Positions 43,901 through 58,900 of a DNA stretch of 64,000 nucleotides are shown piece by piece. Position numbers and translations under genes: made by a program. Source of the DNA: Paragonimus westermani (taxonomy: Eukaryota > Platyhelminthes > Trematoda > Plagiorchiida > Troglotrematidae); contig QNGE01000744.1 in NCBI GenBank assembly GCA_008508345.1, positions 43,381-107,380 of the forward strand, written 5' to 3'. How positions within the stretch are numbered: position 1 is the stretch's first letter; the number at the start of each line of letters is the position of its first letter. The notes under the pieces were generated by a model. That model had not been told where the DNA came from. It saw nothing but the letters and a program-made list of their open reading frames with translations, and searched no databases.

Positions 43901-46900
43901 CCGTTGCAAGCGTTCTATAACCCCTAAAATTTCATTGGTTCTAGATGTTTCGAGGTAGTTATTTCTAACAGTTGTATTTAGTCCGTGTCATAACAGTGCC
44001 TTGCTCAACCGAAATCAGCTGGTTATCTGACGGAACACGTGTTCGGCAGTTATACATAACCCTAAACGGATCGTTAACTGTTTGTAAACGCTTAGCCTGC
44101 AACGGTCAAATATTGCGGGACCTATCTGAATGTATCGGTTTCGACCGCAATTTACTGCTTTCCTGTTTTCTAAGAACGTCATCATATGTGCATATCACAG
44201 AGCGAACGATAAACGTTCTTTGCAGCTCTATTCAGAAGTGTAGCTTATCCCATTCTGCCGATACGTGTTTTGTCCTGGTCTTCCAGTCAGAATAGTCAGG
44301 AATGTGTTTAATATACACTGGAAATCGCACATTTAATCATGGAGTCTGTGGTCACATGGACCTTTCAATTGGCCCCTTTCGGAAAAACCCTCCAGTTAGA
44401 GGTTGAGTTCAAGAATGATTACGACACAGTTTCTATCAAAGGACCGATACTTTACTCATCATCATCCAATCTACCTCTCGGTATGCTTGAAGAATTTTTT
44501 GAAATATGTTTGACTGATAGGTCCTCACTCTGGAGATAGTAACTTTAGTTAATGGGAAGGTTACTGTTTTTTCTCAGAACAGTCGGACAGCGTGAACGTT
44601 CAGTGCAGTTGTCTCAAGCGTACCTGAATCAGAGTTTAATCTTCTGTTCCGACAAGGATATGTACAATTGGCCATTAGTAAACATTTCCTATTTGTTGTC
44701 AGGCGACATGTTAACACCTTTTTTTGATAAGTGATTGAGGTATTTATCAATTTCATACACACTTGGTTAGCGTCGTTTCAACTGCGGTTGCGCAGATACT
44801 GGTCTGGCTCGAGCTGTTATTTACACCAGAGCTGAAACACTATAATATTATCAAACACGGTTGAGTTGCTGTTACCATTATTATTTTTTATGACTACAGT
44901 TTGATATCTATTCAAAGAGCTGTAGCTCTTGAGTGATGATTGTAAACTGTAATCAGCATCTAGAGTTGTAATGTGTTGGCTGTCTGTTTCAGTACGTTTA
45001 TTTCGGTTAGCATTATAGGCTAGATAGACACGATTTGGACGACGATACCACGATCCATACTGTTGTGTCCAGTACGTCTTACTGTTAAAATTTATTCTGC
45101 CTGTCCGCCAGTTAACAACAGAACATAGAGACAAAGAAGAAGAAACCCTATTATCTACGGTGACGAACAACCAGGACGGAAAGCACCGAACAACAAAGGT
45201 TCGCGTGGAGTTAAAAAATCCACTCTATGTGATGGTAAGTTGCCGAAACAGATATAATTCAAATGGTGTGTCTGCAAAACGCTTAGTTTTTTCACAGTGA
45301 TTAACCATCTTTTTACTCATACTTAAATCCACACAGCTGGAACACGGTCGAAAAGATTTGCTACAACATGAACTGGTGAATGCATTCATCACGTACAAGT
45401 GGATTCGCCTGATCGGTCCGTATACACTCAATATCCTGCTCTACGTACTGCTTGTAATCCTGTTCACAACGTTTATGCTGTCATCCAAACCGCCTTACAT
45501 GCTGTGAGTTCATCGGATTTTGAACATTATTTTTCTTAGGTTAATAGTTTACCATACGGTGGTGAAAGATCTTTGATTTTGTATCATTGCTTTCTGTTGT
45601 TCCATAACCTGACGAGATCCTGAGTGTTTCGAATGGAATATCTCAATACCTCAGAAGATACAGTGACGTTCCGTTTGCATGTGTACAGCTAGTCTTGTGG
45701 CTGTCTGCAGAAGTGTGTTTTTAGACTGGTTTACTAAGGCAGCTTTTATTTCGGACAATGCATTGGTAAACGTGCTTCACATGCAGTAGATTTGCAATGG
45801 ACTTAGTTTTGCCTAAACACCTCGAACAACTAAAGTACAGACATTTTCTAAGTGGTTAGGGTAACCTCCTGCAAAGGACGTTGTTTCGCCCCCCCTTCTT
45901 GACTTTGGAATTTTTATCTCAGATGACTGTGAAACCCCACAAAAAATTCAACGAAGGTGTTTGTCCCTTCAAACTATAGCTTGTTTTATTCCGTTTAGTC
46001 AAGTACTGTCTTATATCGATAACTTATCATTTAAGTTTCTCGACATAAACAATCTTACTAGGGCCGTCCAAGATTTCCTTTCCGATAAGTGAGTGTCGAA
46101 CTCACTTAGCAATCTCAAAGAAGCATGTGGATTTTTGAATCTTTATTTCCGTCGCTTAAATGAGAAAAGTATTTTTTGACCATGGCGCCGATTTAATGTT
46201 GTTTGTCACGACATCTTGTTTGTATGAATGTGTACTGTAACTCTCAACGTTTTTGCCTGTAAATAAAAAGGACAGTTACTTAAAAAAATCTTACACTTTC
46301 AGGTACTTCACAGCTTTCGTGGCATTTGTGGGATTATTTATAAATTAAATTCACGGTTATGCTCAAATCGGCATCCTGTTATCAGTGACCTTGGCTGCAG
46401 CCATTACAACCGAATTTTTTCCCCCAAAACACACTGGTCATCTGCAGACTACCAGTCGCACAAATAATAGACAAAGGCACAGCATACCTTTCATTCACTA
46501 AACTGATGGGTGTATGTCTGGACAGCCAACGGTTAATCATTTACGCTTCAGTAGGCTGCTTATAACATTGATGAGTAGCAGATTGTCTAACCAAGCGCAC
46601 GTAGAGTTGTGTACAATGAATGTCAATGATAGACAAGATTTCGATGTCAGTACTAATCCGGACAAAGCATAACCGACGGCAAATTGAGCTATCAAATCAT
46701 GAAACTATCTATTAGTTTTCTACTATCTAGAGTCCAGCGGCTGCTCCCGATTTTTATCGTGTTTAAAAATCGTACATTTGCAAACTGTACAAAGTTAGTC
46801 ATATGTATTAAAACCAGTTTTGACATTCAAAGATAAGAATTGAAGTCTTTCACTTTAGTTTCATTCAGGAAAAAGTTTTATCATCTGCGCAAATTTTCAC

Positions 46901-49900
46901 TTGGAGTGGAATGTGTGGTATAGGAGCAATCGTTTACTCATGTAAACTAGTGTACAAATGAATAGCATCTCACTAGAAGTGTTCGCTTACTAAAACTAAA
47001 CCATTTGCAGTCTTCTGTCGAGTTTACTTGAACTTTTCATCCACAGTTTGATGGACAAGAATGCCACAATTGCTGAGCTATGCAATGATATGGAAACAAA
47101 AGGAATTAAAGCATATGGAATGTTGATTGCAATTCCAAAGTACGGACTGATGGTGTTGGCTGTGTTGAATCTCATAAAAGAGGTTAGTTATGTCCATTTC
47201 TAACCCTTCATAAACGTCATACCGATTTTCTTTATATACGTACATATTCGGTAGGAAACTACGTTATTCAAAAATGTACAAACCACCTTCCTACGGCACA
47301 GTGATCAGTGTGAATTTTCCTTGTACAACACACAGTTCATTATTGTTTATGATGGCAAACATTTATGAAAAGACAGTTTACTCTTGAATGACAGGTGGAA
47401 AAATTCTTAAAAAAAAGATTGCCTAAACGACTTCAGAATGTATTACGAAGGTACGTCACTTTCAAAGTTCAACTCGTGCACAGAAAGCGTGATTCAAACT
47501 TTCGTCAGGGGGAGTTTTTCATGATTTAAGCACATGTCAGACGAGGCGGGAAAACCAGAATAAGTAAAGTCCCATTGGGCCACAAAATACTACATTTAGT
47601 CACTCCATAAGAGACCCAGTGAACACACCCGAACATACGGGAGATACATGGAGTACTGCAGCAAAGATCGTTTGTAAATAGTCGTTCCGTATGAAGGTCA
47701 CGCTTGAAACGGACAAGAGGCTAGGAACCTCGATGCCGTTCAAACGCAGACAGGCACACAGCCTATTAAGTAATATCTAGATCAATCAGTAACTAATCAA
47801 CTTGGAATTCAGTTCTTGTGCGAGAAGTCTTCAAAAAATAATCACAAAACCACTGCGAAACTGCTGATACCTCATTGAGTGAACGTGAGAAAAAGTTTTA
47901 GTTTCCCAATTCACTAATACATTCTCCTTAGTGGTTAAGGACAAATGCCCCAAAGATATCACGCGGTTGGTGCATTGGACCTTTAGTGACAAAACCATTT
48001 CTGTCTGAACGGTGCTGATGTATGAAGACTACATTGTTGTGACCTTGGTAGAATTGGGCATACGTTGGCAAAGGCATTCATAAAGGTTGTGAATGACAGT
48101 GTGAAACGGTCTACACCGGCAGATCTTACATTATCAACTATCCTTGACAGTGCTCGAGATAAAAATAGTTACATCAGTGTGGATTGAAAGCGCTGCTACC
48201 ACTTATTACATCACATCCACCGGGGAATACGATCTTTCAGTAAACTATTACCTCAGTTCACAAGGTCAGCGCTATGATGTGCAAGCCGTGGTTCCTGCGT
48301 GGACTGATTCTACGATGCTATCGCTAATGGTTAATTTTCGCTGATCTGTTCCATTACAAATCGAATGTATCCCCTGAATCCTGTCCTGCATCCTTTGCTG
48401 TTCTTTGCTGTGCAACATGACGAACAGTACACTTGTATTGTATGATGCTGGACTGTCATCATGTCACTCGTACTCCTTCCTAACATTTTGACTACAATTT
48501 TCAATTCAATTTGTAACCAAATGTTTAGTTCACTTCGTCAAATTTGCTGAAGCTAGAAATCTCTTATCAACGTCTCTTATCTGGTACTTGTCAGCTTCTG
48601 GATCGGTTTCTAATTGCAAGTAGTCATCAGCTTGCTTCAGCTTTCATGTTGTCATTTCTTGCACCCGAAAGAGATGAACTATTGATAGTTCGCTTCTTTT
48701 GCCTCTTTTGTGAAAATAGAACACAGTGTTGAGGGAAGCTTGTGACACCTTATCCAGTCTCGGTATGCTGTACTGAGTTAGTCCACTATCTGTAGAAAGA
48801 TGGTACCAGTTAGTTGTTTCTTTCAGTTTATAAACCGTTAGTGGCAGACAGTTGGAAATTACTGTGGTTCTGTTATAAAGCAACTGAAATACACTTATTA
48901 GTCCATATTGTACCAGTAATAAGCGAACGGTATCAAACCATGGCTATTGCGCAAATTGTCCGAATCGATTCGGGTGTGTTAGACAAATATTTTATTTTGT
49001 ATGTGGAATTGCTTCAGTACACACCGCTATCCACTCTGAATTGACATGTTACACTTGTTGTTTCTATCTTCTGACGAACCAACGGACAAAAGTTTGCGCA
49101 ACTTAAGAGGGCAAAGCTGGCCTACTTCAATTTGGAGAATCTAATTGAAGTCTCCATTTATGTCCTGGCAATCCTGACTACCGTCGATACCAACCGATGC
49201 ATGCGCGTGACGGGGCTACGTGAAGTAACGTTGTTTTTTAAACTGTATGTGTGTATGTACATGAGCCCATGTTGGCGTCAATTTTAAGAGGTGTACTGTA
49301 ACACTTTTAAAGTTGGCGTCATGTTGAGCATGTGACTGCGAGCCGTGTTTACACTAGTGATCTTCGTCTTTACTTTGTTGTTGTGTAATCCATTTTTCAA
49401 TGTACCGGACGAAAATTACAACGACCAGACAATATTCGGTAAGGATATATTTCCGGAATTAAGTTGGAGTGAAAAATAAAGATTACGTATGGGAACATCA
49501 TGCTAAAACAGTCCACAAACTTTCGGGTATGATTTGCATCACATGCTTGATTACAAAACTGAACGCAAAAATGTCAAACGTGCTTTTTCCTCCTTCACAA
49601 ACTAGAGAGACAGCTTCAAAAATAAACTGTCAAACGTCCAGTTTACACAGGATTCATTATATGTGGATTAAGTTTGTTTAATAACTGAATGCAATTAGGA
49701 TTAGTGTACATTACTATTAGTTGTCGGGTAAGCGTGTTATTGGGGAAGACGCTGGGTAAGCAACGCAAAAATCATACTAACAGAGATGAAAACGTGCTAC
49801 AGAATGTTGTCAGAACTCTTCAATAGCCTGCACATTTGGTTGATGTATTTCCCGACAAGTGCTCACAGGCGGGTGCATGGGTAGAAACGGCCATATGGTG

Positions 49901-52900
49901 GAGACACTTGATGTACGTCACAATGAAACTGAATTGTGGCGTATCGTGACGACCCGGGTATCTTAAAGAACTGCTGTACGGAACTGGGCCTTGTGTCGAT
50001 CATCCCGACAGAATCAGTCACACTAAGCAGTATAGCAGGTACGGGTTTAAGGAACTATAGCCTCTTGGTCCTCCAGGTTAGAGGTTAGAAGAAAGCTGGC
50101 ACTTTTCTCCTGTCTTGTGGTGCAGGTTTTTGTACGATAGACTTCGAAAGAGAACCGTAATTATTCATTATTTTCTGTATTTGCGCCTTGGCAGTATCTC
50201 AGCTCACATACAAACATGAATACTAACAACACTGTTAGTTCCATACTAAATCGGCAGCCTCGCATGTTTTACATGTTCTGTAACAAATATAGTTAACCAT
50301 TGTAATTGAGTCGATAAGTCCTGTCTCTTGCTACCCGACCCTGTGATCCTCCGTCCCTTGTTAAAGTCTCGAATGTGAATTAATATAGGTGCATTCAACG
50401 TCCACACTTACACATAAAGGCCAAGGGGCCGATCTCGCACAAACGTTGGAATCAGTGAATGTCAGTGTCTGCTGCATTTCTGAGACTAGAGTCCAGGATG
50501 GCAAAAACGTTTGCTGATACCGGTTGGGATGGAGTAAATATGGTCCTCACTACGGCGACCGCAAGCGTACTGGTAGACCGGATTCCCGTTAGCAGTAGAC
50601 TTTCGTCCGTCTGACATGTTCCGTAGTAACGAGCTAGCAGGTGCCGCCAATAGGACTAGGAAGTTGGTGACCATCCACACCGCTGGCTGAAAATACCTTC
50701 TGATATGGCACCGTGTGACAAACAGTAACAAACATGTATCCGCAAACTTGTTGGCTGTTCTGTTTTGTGAGACTTGCCTGTCTTGTTTGCCCATTTTCTC
50801 TCTTCTTCCGCTCCATATATTTGTACCTATTCATTACTGTGAAACCTCATGGACGATTTTAAGGATCAGTGACGGCCCGAAACACTTGAATCGAATAGAA
50901 AAATGTTCATAGTTCTGTTCGAAGATCATGGTGACCAACAGCCGCATAACACTGCATTACTACGGACCGCCTTCAATTATCAGACGTTGTACATATGAAT
51001 TCCGAATGCAAGTGCGCTGTGCCCGGTATCTTTGTGACAGACGGACTAAGAGTAACAAGATACTGTGTACAAAATAAAATGCTTTGGATTTTCATCCTAA
51101 TCAGGACTTTTGGTTAACCGTTTACAAAAGTCCTATTTGCACCGTCGCGATAATCTGAAATGATTTGTTTGTGAACATTCACTTTTGGATGGCCGAAGTC
51201 ACGTATTTGATCGATACCCACCGAATGCTTCTGAGTAGATGATGTTACGATTCAAGAGAGAATTCAAAAGAGCTAAGCTTGTTTTATGGGATTCACTTTA
51301 ACAAACTACCAAACGCTGAAAAAGTTCTATGCTACTCTGGCACAACCGGGAGGATTTCTGCAGCTGCGGTTTAAAACACAAGATTGCAAAGTTTGGTCGC
51401 GTTAGTGAAGCATTTGAAGAGGGCGTCTTCCAGTTTGGCTGTCAACTTCCAGAGAATAGGAACTAATCGGTAGAACGTCGACCTTCCCGTTGAACTTTTA
51501 ATCTTCCATTTTGTATGGGACCATTTATCTGAGGATAGACACTGACGACACAGTCATCTAGAATAAAAATCATATTTTGCTTTGTTCTGGTTTGTAACGC
51601 TGCTCAGTGTACAACTTTCCCCAAGTTTTCAACTTTGAACAACCTGAGTCGAGCAGTGAAACAAACACTGATCACAGAGCCATCCGACGAACCGTACACC
51701 CGTCGGCGCTGCATTCCGTTGCAGTTCGTTCTCACCCCCTGTGCTGGGTAAACCCAATATAACTAATGGACCTAGTAACCTCGTTTGGTGGGACGTTATC
51801 ATGGTTAGTTGAACCCACTGAGGAAGCGTGAGTCATAAAATCGACAGTATGTTTACAAGATTTGGTGCCGTCTTCTAGCCCCTTGGTGGTACAATGGGGA
51901 AGTTCCTCACGTGAATACCCGCGCAAGCAGAGTAGTGAGAAATTTGTATTCAGACAATGGCATGTGATCTGAATGAGCTTGGCTGTGGCGGACAATGCGT
52001 TTCTCTGTGTTTGTTGATCAGACCACTGTCAACGCAATAAAGTCGTATTCTTGAATCGCTTCCGGCATGTTATAGTAATTCACTCAGTGGTCTGTAGTTG
52101 AAATTTTCCTACGTCCGATAAATTGTCAGATAGGACGATCGAAATGACTGAAATGTGTACATTACTGCTGAAAAAATACGACACTAAGCGTGCCTTCATT
52201 CGAAATATACATTCAATAACTACCCCCAGAGGATACTGCTGCAACCAGTAGTCGATCTTACAAAGCGACTACCAGACAGGAAATAAGCTCATTGGGAGAA
52301 TGTGGTATAAATGAAACTGAGAAGGCATCGAACAAAACGAAACATTGGGGATTTAATAAACATGCATTTATAGTAATAATCGAGAAGAGAACACGAGACA
52401 TTTCTTTGGGGACAATCATAGCACAGAGTTCTTCATAATTCTTTGCCTCATGGAGCCAAAGACAAACTTGATGTAGTTCAAGAATTGACATTCTACAGAC
52501 AATACCATCATGCTTAAACTAGTTTCGCATTCGGCATTGCACCAAGTCTGGAAGGTTAAATACACCAAACAAACTTCACTGAATTTAATAGTTGGTCCAA
52601 CATGCCAGCCTGGTTTTCCCTACAACAGAACCGCACAGATTATCCGACATGTTACTGAGTATTCTAACCCTAACCCTTCATCCATCATTCTCAACATATC
52701 TCGCCATTCGCCAGAAGACACAATGATTTGGTACCACACTCCACGTCCACCTGAGGTGCTTTTTCACTCGTTCATCTCGTGTGGTTATCTAATCCTGGAG
52801 ATGAACTGGTTGCTATGCCATTCGACCAAAGGCCTTGAACAACTGACACGTCACTAAAGTGGACGATGTCATTTACTTACAGTGTACGTGAAGCAGCGAA

Positions 52901-55900
52901 TCACTGATGACATACTTGTAGTCCAGGCACCTAGTCGCATCGTCACGGTTTCAGAAACATACAGTCGAGCTGTTAGGCTTGCCTTCATCCCTTTGTACAG
53001 CGTTCAAACTTTGTCACTCAGTCGCGAAGACAAACAGCTAGATCGAAGAAGTAATAAAACAATACTAATGAAGAGTAGAAGATTTGGGTTTTTATACAGA
53101 TTGAACACCACTCACAAGTGACCGCAGCTGTCGCATTCCCATCAACATTTGATTAGGCCTCTTTTTCGGAGAAGGGACCGACTGGAAAGTCTACGGGAAT
53201 ATGACAGTTGCGGTCAACTCTGGGTAGTGTTCAATCTATATGTGAAATAAAGCAAAAAATCACAGTACATTGGAATCATTGGAATCGCCGTATATGGACA
53301 CTACTGGACGGTTGTTAATTGTTCTTTCAACCCATGCAACTAAAGTAAGGTGAGCTTCTAAGCTCCTGAAGGGTAATATGAGCGTGAAACCTTCTGATGG
53401 TTCATCTTACTAACCCAATAACCCAACTCGATGACTGACTCAGGTGGTTTAAACCGCCAGTCACCTATACGCCATTGCAAACGGTCTAATTGTTATGCGG
53501 TCTAAGGTTTGTGGCTTTTTCTCCATCTCCGACGCCGTTCGTGAGGAATTTTGGGACGTCACTGCTCCACACAGCAACTCATCTGCTCACCAGCCGCTCA
53601 AATGTCACCATGGACGAGTCAGTTAACTATGAGTGGAAAGACTGTATGAGTAGGAGGTCAAACAACCGCAGAACTTGTGTTCGCTTTCATTTACCTTCAT
53701 CTTGTAAAATTAAGGTAGTCCCCTCCAATTTACCTGAAGGTATACTCCTGAACAATCGCCGTAGTAGCGCGGCTGTTACACAGTGTTCGGAGTTTAGTAA
53801 ACTGCACTCATAACACTCAATGACCCCGTGCTTTACCACAACCATCTCCTTCGACACTCAGAATTTCGTGTTGATGAAGGCAGATGCATGCACAGCAAAC
53901 TTGTAACCTCCTATCTCGTGATAGGATATAGCTGTAAACCTTCGTAGGTTGACTTTTGATTGCTGGATACACAGTATAAAGGACGTCCTCCTTGATGAGC
54001 GTAGAATTAGCCCTAATCAAATGATCGACAACGAAGCTTGAACCCGTTTTACCCAAGTCACCATTGGGCAACAAGAGATGATGTTGACACATTCTCACAG
54101 AGAACCACCCCGTAGTATTGCTAAGTAAGATGCGTGACACGACAAAAACGAGGTTACCTAAGAATGGTTGTGGAATGCGGAACTTTTTTTAAGCTGTGCT
54201 AAAACAGTGGGGCTGAGAAGGACTCTACTTATAAGTAACCAAAGAATTAAGTTGTATCGAATACCTTTTCACATTTTCTGTAGCAGCTTCAAACACTGGA
54301 TCTAGTTTAAAGCCAAAACAAATGAAAATACACTTCTCACCTACTAATAACTTGAGTATCGGTTCGATTGAATTCAATCCGTCCTGAATGAAACTTACTG
54401 ACATACCGTTTCGTTAAATTACACTTTATTAAAAGTTTACTCCAGTTAGTACAGTCTCGTACATACGGATCTTCAACGTCCGTTTTGACAGACATCTCGT
54501 GAAGTTTCACATTCGATTTAGAAAAATTAACCTGTCAAAATCAACATACTGATCGTTCCACGACTGGTTATTGCGCACGTTCCCTTTAATGAAACCATTT
54601 ATTCAGCTTGTTCTCTAAGCGTCCAAACAATGTTAATCAAATTTTGACTTTTTTGATGAAATTAGTGCTGTTACCTGCTAAGTTCATTGCTGACAGAAAG
54701 AGCGGTATCAAAAGTATCGTTTTTTAACTGCATAACTGCGCACTCCCACAAGCCTTCTGATTCAATTTCAAGCCGGTTTAAATTTAGGTGTAATTCTTCA
54801 CAGCAGACATCTGGGACTGTATGCTTCCAGACATTCAATCATAATGAATGAACTTTGCATGATGCCGCTTGAAAAACTTGGTTATTAACTTATTAGTGAT
54901 CACAAAATCACGTCTTCAGTTATGTATTTCACTCCACCAAACGGGAAACGTCAGGCGCATCCAACCGAAATTTGTCACAAGTTTGTGGTGTCGTGAAAGT
55001 TGGTGTTGTCACTCAACATCAGCAATGTAAAAAGTGCACTTTTGGATGTCAGTTGAACAGAAAAGGCTCTCAGGCGTTCAGTGATGTTGTATTACACTCA
55101 AAACGATAAAAGAATGTAACAGTTCAATAGAACAGACAATGTACTACTATAATGCGGTCGACCAGTGGAGTGCGCTATGCAGGTACGGTTTATCTTTGTG
55201 ATGGTTGTACGCATGTCATAATTGGCGTCATGTGTGCTTGATGTAAGTCAGTTTAGTTGGAATTTAACATAATGATGTAATGCGAAGTGATGCTGGAATG
55301 AAGTGTTTGTGTTTCATTTACTGCCTGTCATCGTTTGCACCAAAAATAATGGACAGCTAACTGGTCCGTTTTGTCACGTTCCATCTAGAAAGAATACCAG
55401 CAAAAAATAGACCGGTTTCCGCTATATTTCTTAACCACTCAAATTTGAAACATCAAAACCTTGCACCGGGAACCGGGTGGTTCAGTTTGACTTATTCCAG
55501 CAGTCTTACCGACACAGGATCACCGCAAGCGACTCACAATTTGGCCACCATTATGAAACTAGACTTAGCTTTTATAAGGATTGGATAGACCAATGTTCGG
55601 AAAGATACAGAGTGCATAACTGATTAAATAATATCACACTGAGGAAGTGGAGAACATACGCGTTGGAGGACATTAATAGCAGACGGTTAACAGCCGCTTA
55701 CCGAAGAAAATATGTTTACGCTCAGCACTGCACTTAGAAGGGAGAACTGGAAAAAAGGATCGGTAGGAATAAAAGCTGACAGTATGGATTGTAATCCGTT
55801 ATGAACAAACACACGTTATGGTCGTTTCCAACAGGGTGTCATAAGTTACCAGGGTTTTATGGAGCGTGCTATATGAACGACTAGCAAGAGAATTAGTCAG

Positions 55901-58900
55901 ATTAATAAGGTGACTTGTCGTCAGGATACATACTGTAATCGCTCATCCAGGGCCACTTGTTTTGTCATACGTTTGTAAGATAGGTCATGTCATCGACTGC
56001 AATTCATAGTACTCTGCTGTGTCCACAAGCAATGGTTTACGTTCGCATAACAATAAAGTGCCATAATAATAATAACTCGGGGAAATTATTTTGAGGCTGT
56101 TCTAACTTGTTCTGGCTAGGTCTTGATCAGGGCAGTCTAGTCATCCATGTGCCTTGCGTGCCATGGAGGATGATGTGATTGCTTACATGCTAAAGGCTCC
56201 AACAGATGAAGGACATTTGATTCAGTACGCTTGGGTTTCGCAATGTTAATGAGAGCAATGCAACTGCAATTAACATCAGTTGCAAAGTACTCACTCTTTT
56301 CCGTAGACACTCCACTAGTAAAATGGCTGGGTATGTACGAATTGCGAGCCAAGTAGGATTCAGGAGGGAGACATAACCGGATGCGCACATATGAATGCTT
56401 TACGTGAATCACGTTGAAGATTTGGAACTACTGTTACACAAACCTGGATTTAGGGAGTAGGAAACGATTAATACGATTGTGAATTGAAACTTTTGCAACT
56501 TGTGAATTGATGAAGAACAGTTAAGTTAATAAGGTCTTTCCAGAAAACTCAACCATGTCCTGACAGCTTCAATATAATTCCTTTAGAAACAAACTTGGAA
56601 AAACTTGAGTAGACCGTAAGTCTGATGAAAGTAAAGTTGTATACGGATGAAATGAATCATTAGGCAATTAAGAATGGAAAGAATTTAGCGGGTGTTTTTA
56701 TTAAAAAAAGATAGCTTTATAATATGGTTGGAATCATCTTTGCCAAGAGGTGCCCACTACGGATTGTCAATCAACAGATTCCGAAGATACTTAAAAACGA
56801 ACGGTCAAAGCGGATACGTATTATTTATTTGGAATGCAAAACCAGCAGCTGAGGAGGAAATGTTGGTTGACTGACGTTCTTTAATAAGTGGTTTCTATTA
56901 GTTTGATTAAAATGAGCCGAACAGTGTAAGTAAGAGTAGTGGGGGTGATGTGTAAGCCAAGATTTATAAACTGAGTAGAGTTCGCTTTGTGTAACTGCAC
57001 AACAGCAGAGGAAGCCTTAAAGTTCTCTTCAGTTATCCAGCAGTCAACAATTTTGCGTTGTTCAACAATTAAGGGAAGTAACTCGCCTAATGCTTGACAT
57101 AAAAAGAGTGGTGATGAAATGTCAAATCCAGTTATAGTGATGGATTTCAGCCGAATAAGTTCCTTCTAAACACCAGAAATTTCAACAAAGACATATGCGG
57201 TGGGTGGGAAAATCATTCTGCGGAAACTGGAAACTAATATTTGACGTCGACGGCTAGTTTGTTGAAAATGGCTTTGAATCACTTTGGATGTTTCACGATT
57301 TATTGTTTTAGAAGCTTTTATGGCTTGTATGCCTTCTATCTCCTTTTAGAAAGCCTCCTGAGAAACGGCAAAAAGTCGCCCAGTTTAAGCCATTGGTATC
57401 TGCACAGATTGAGACATACTTTGGTCGACTGATTGTGGCATATAGGCAAAAAGTTGTACAGTTGTATACAGATAGATTAAGAATACCATTTACCTCGACT
57501 TTCCTGTAGATCTGCAGTTTCTGAAGGGAATGGGAAGCATGTGCCTGGTGTTGCCATATATCACAGAAGAGAGTGTGACGAATGGGTGGTCATCAATACC
57601 GAACGGTAGACAACGATGTCATGAAAAACTACTTAATGCTTCACGACACCGAACTGAAATATAGACGATTACTCATAGGAAGTACGTGATAAAGTTGTGA
57701 GACAAAAATGCAGATGACGCATGGACCGTTTATCCGGGAAACTAATACATGGGTTGTGCTTTCTAACACAATAAGCAAATCCACTCAGCTGCATACAGCA
57801 TTAACCCCAGAATATCACGGTTGAAACGGTTACCAACGCTTGGGCTTTTTATGTGCCGAGAATCACTTCACGTCAAACTGCAATCCATTGTTTCTTCTCG
57901 TACTCTTCCCCTGATTACCTCAATGTACAAACCCATACCCCTGCATTACCTGTGAATACTGGTGGTGTGAGTAGTATGTTGTGATTGCCCGTCCGCACTA
58001 CACAGTTTTTCCAAGTAAAAATGTGTCCGATATCCGACCGATTTATTGGCTAGTACACCATTTACCTCTTTCCTTTTTCCAATTACGTGTATTATGTTTT
58101 ATGTATTAGGTTTTGCTTGAGTTTTACGTGGATCGCCAGATCTCTGCCAGTACATTTTGTTTAGATGTTGCGTGTATAATCCTTTTTGTTACACAGGTTA
58201 TCACTGTTTTGTAATTCATTTAGCTAGAAAAAAATTGAGGAGTGTAACTTGTAAGTACTGTTGCACCGTGATTCAATTTCGGTCTACTATTTGGACCAGT
58301 TAGTTCACCTTTTTATTCTGTTTAACACCTCGAAAAATCATATTAAATGCTACGATGTGTTGAAATCGCCACAAAAACACAGTCCCTAATAACCTCTCTA
58401 CAAATGTTTTGGAAGTTCTAGTCGTGGCAGTAACCCCATCTCCTCTCGAGACGATTGGGCAACCTGATCATTGCTCACAAGCGAAAATGGTCGAGCGTTC
58501 AGATTTGATAATTCGGTTGTGCCTAATGTGAGGTCAATGGCGCAGTGGTTAACACGGTTGCCTCATGATTGGAATGTCCGGAGTTCAAATCCCGGCCGTG
58601 GCAAGGATATGCACTACTGACGAGCTCTAATGAGACCGAAACTCGAGTCTAGTGTTTCTTTTCGAAAGAGGCTGGCTGGAAAGTCTATCTGAATGCGAAC
58701 GCTTCGATCAAATGGGAGCGATGGTCAACTTGAAAATAAACCAAATCCCCGACTACTCATCATTACTCTCTATAAATCTCAAGAAAAAATCGGTTAAAAT
58801 GTTTTCACATCAGTAAAACTGCTGGATCCTAAATAATTAGTAAATGTCAAAACTGCATGAGAACCACATAAGAATTTATCAGAAGATAGCCATACTTTCA

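Noticed and set aside
44339..44734. Two adjacent plus-strand ORFs upstream of exon k
   Set aside because: No domain and no phase-compatible link to exon j or k. Exons j and k already join in phase.
47395..47450. 56-base basic exon candidate between S2 and S3
   Set aside because: Rejected as constitutive because it disrupts the calcium-site spacing; kept only as a possible alternative cassette in the findings.
53154..53222. Segment resembling the SINE tail (GACTGGAAAGTCTACGGGAA)
   Set aside because: Only about 20 bases of loose similarity to 58672-58695; not enough to call a third copy.
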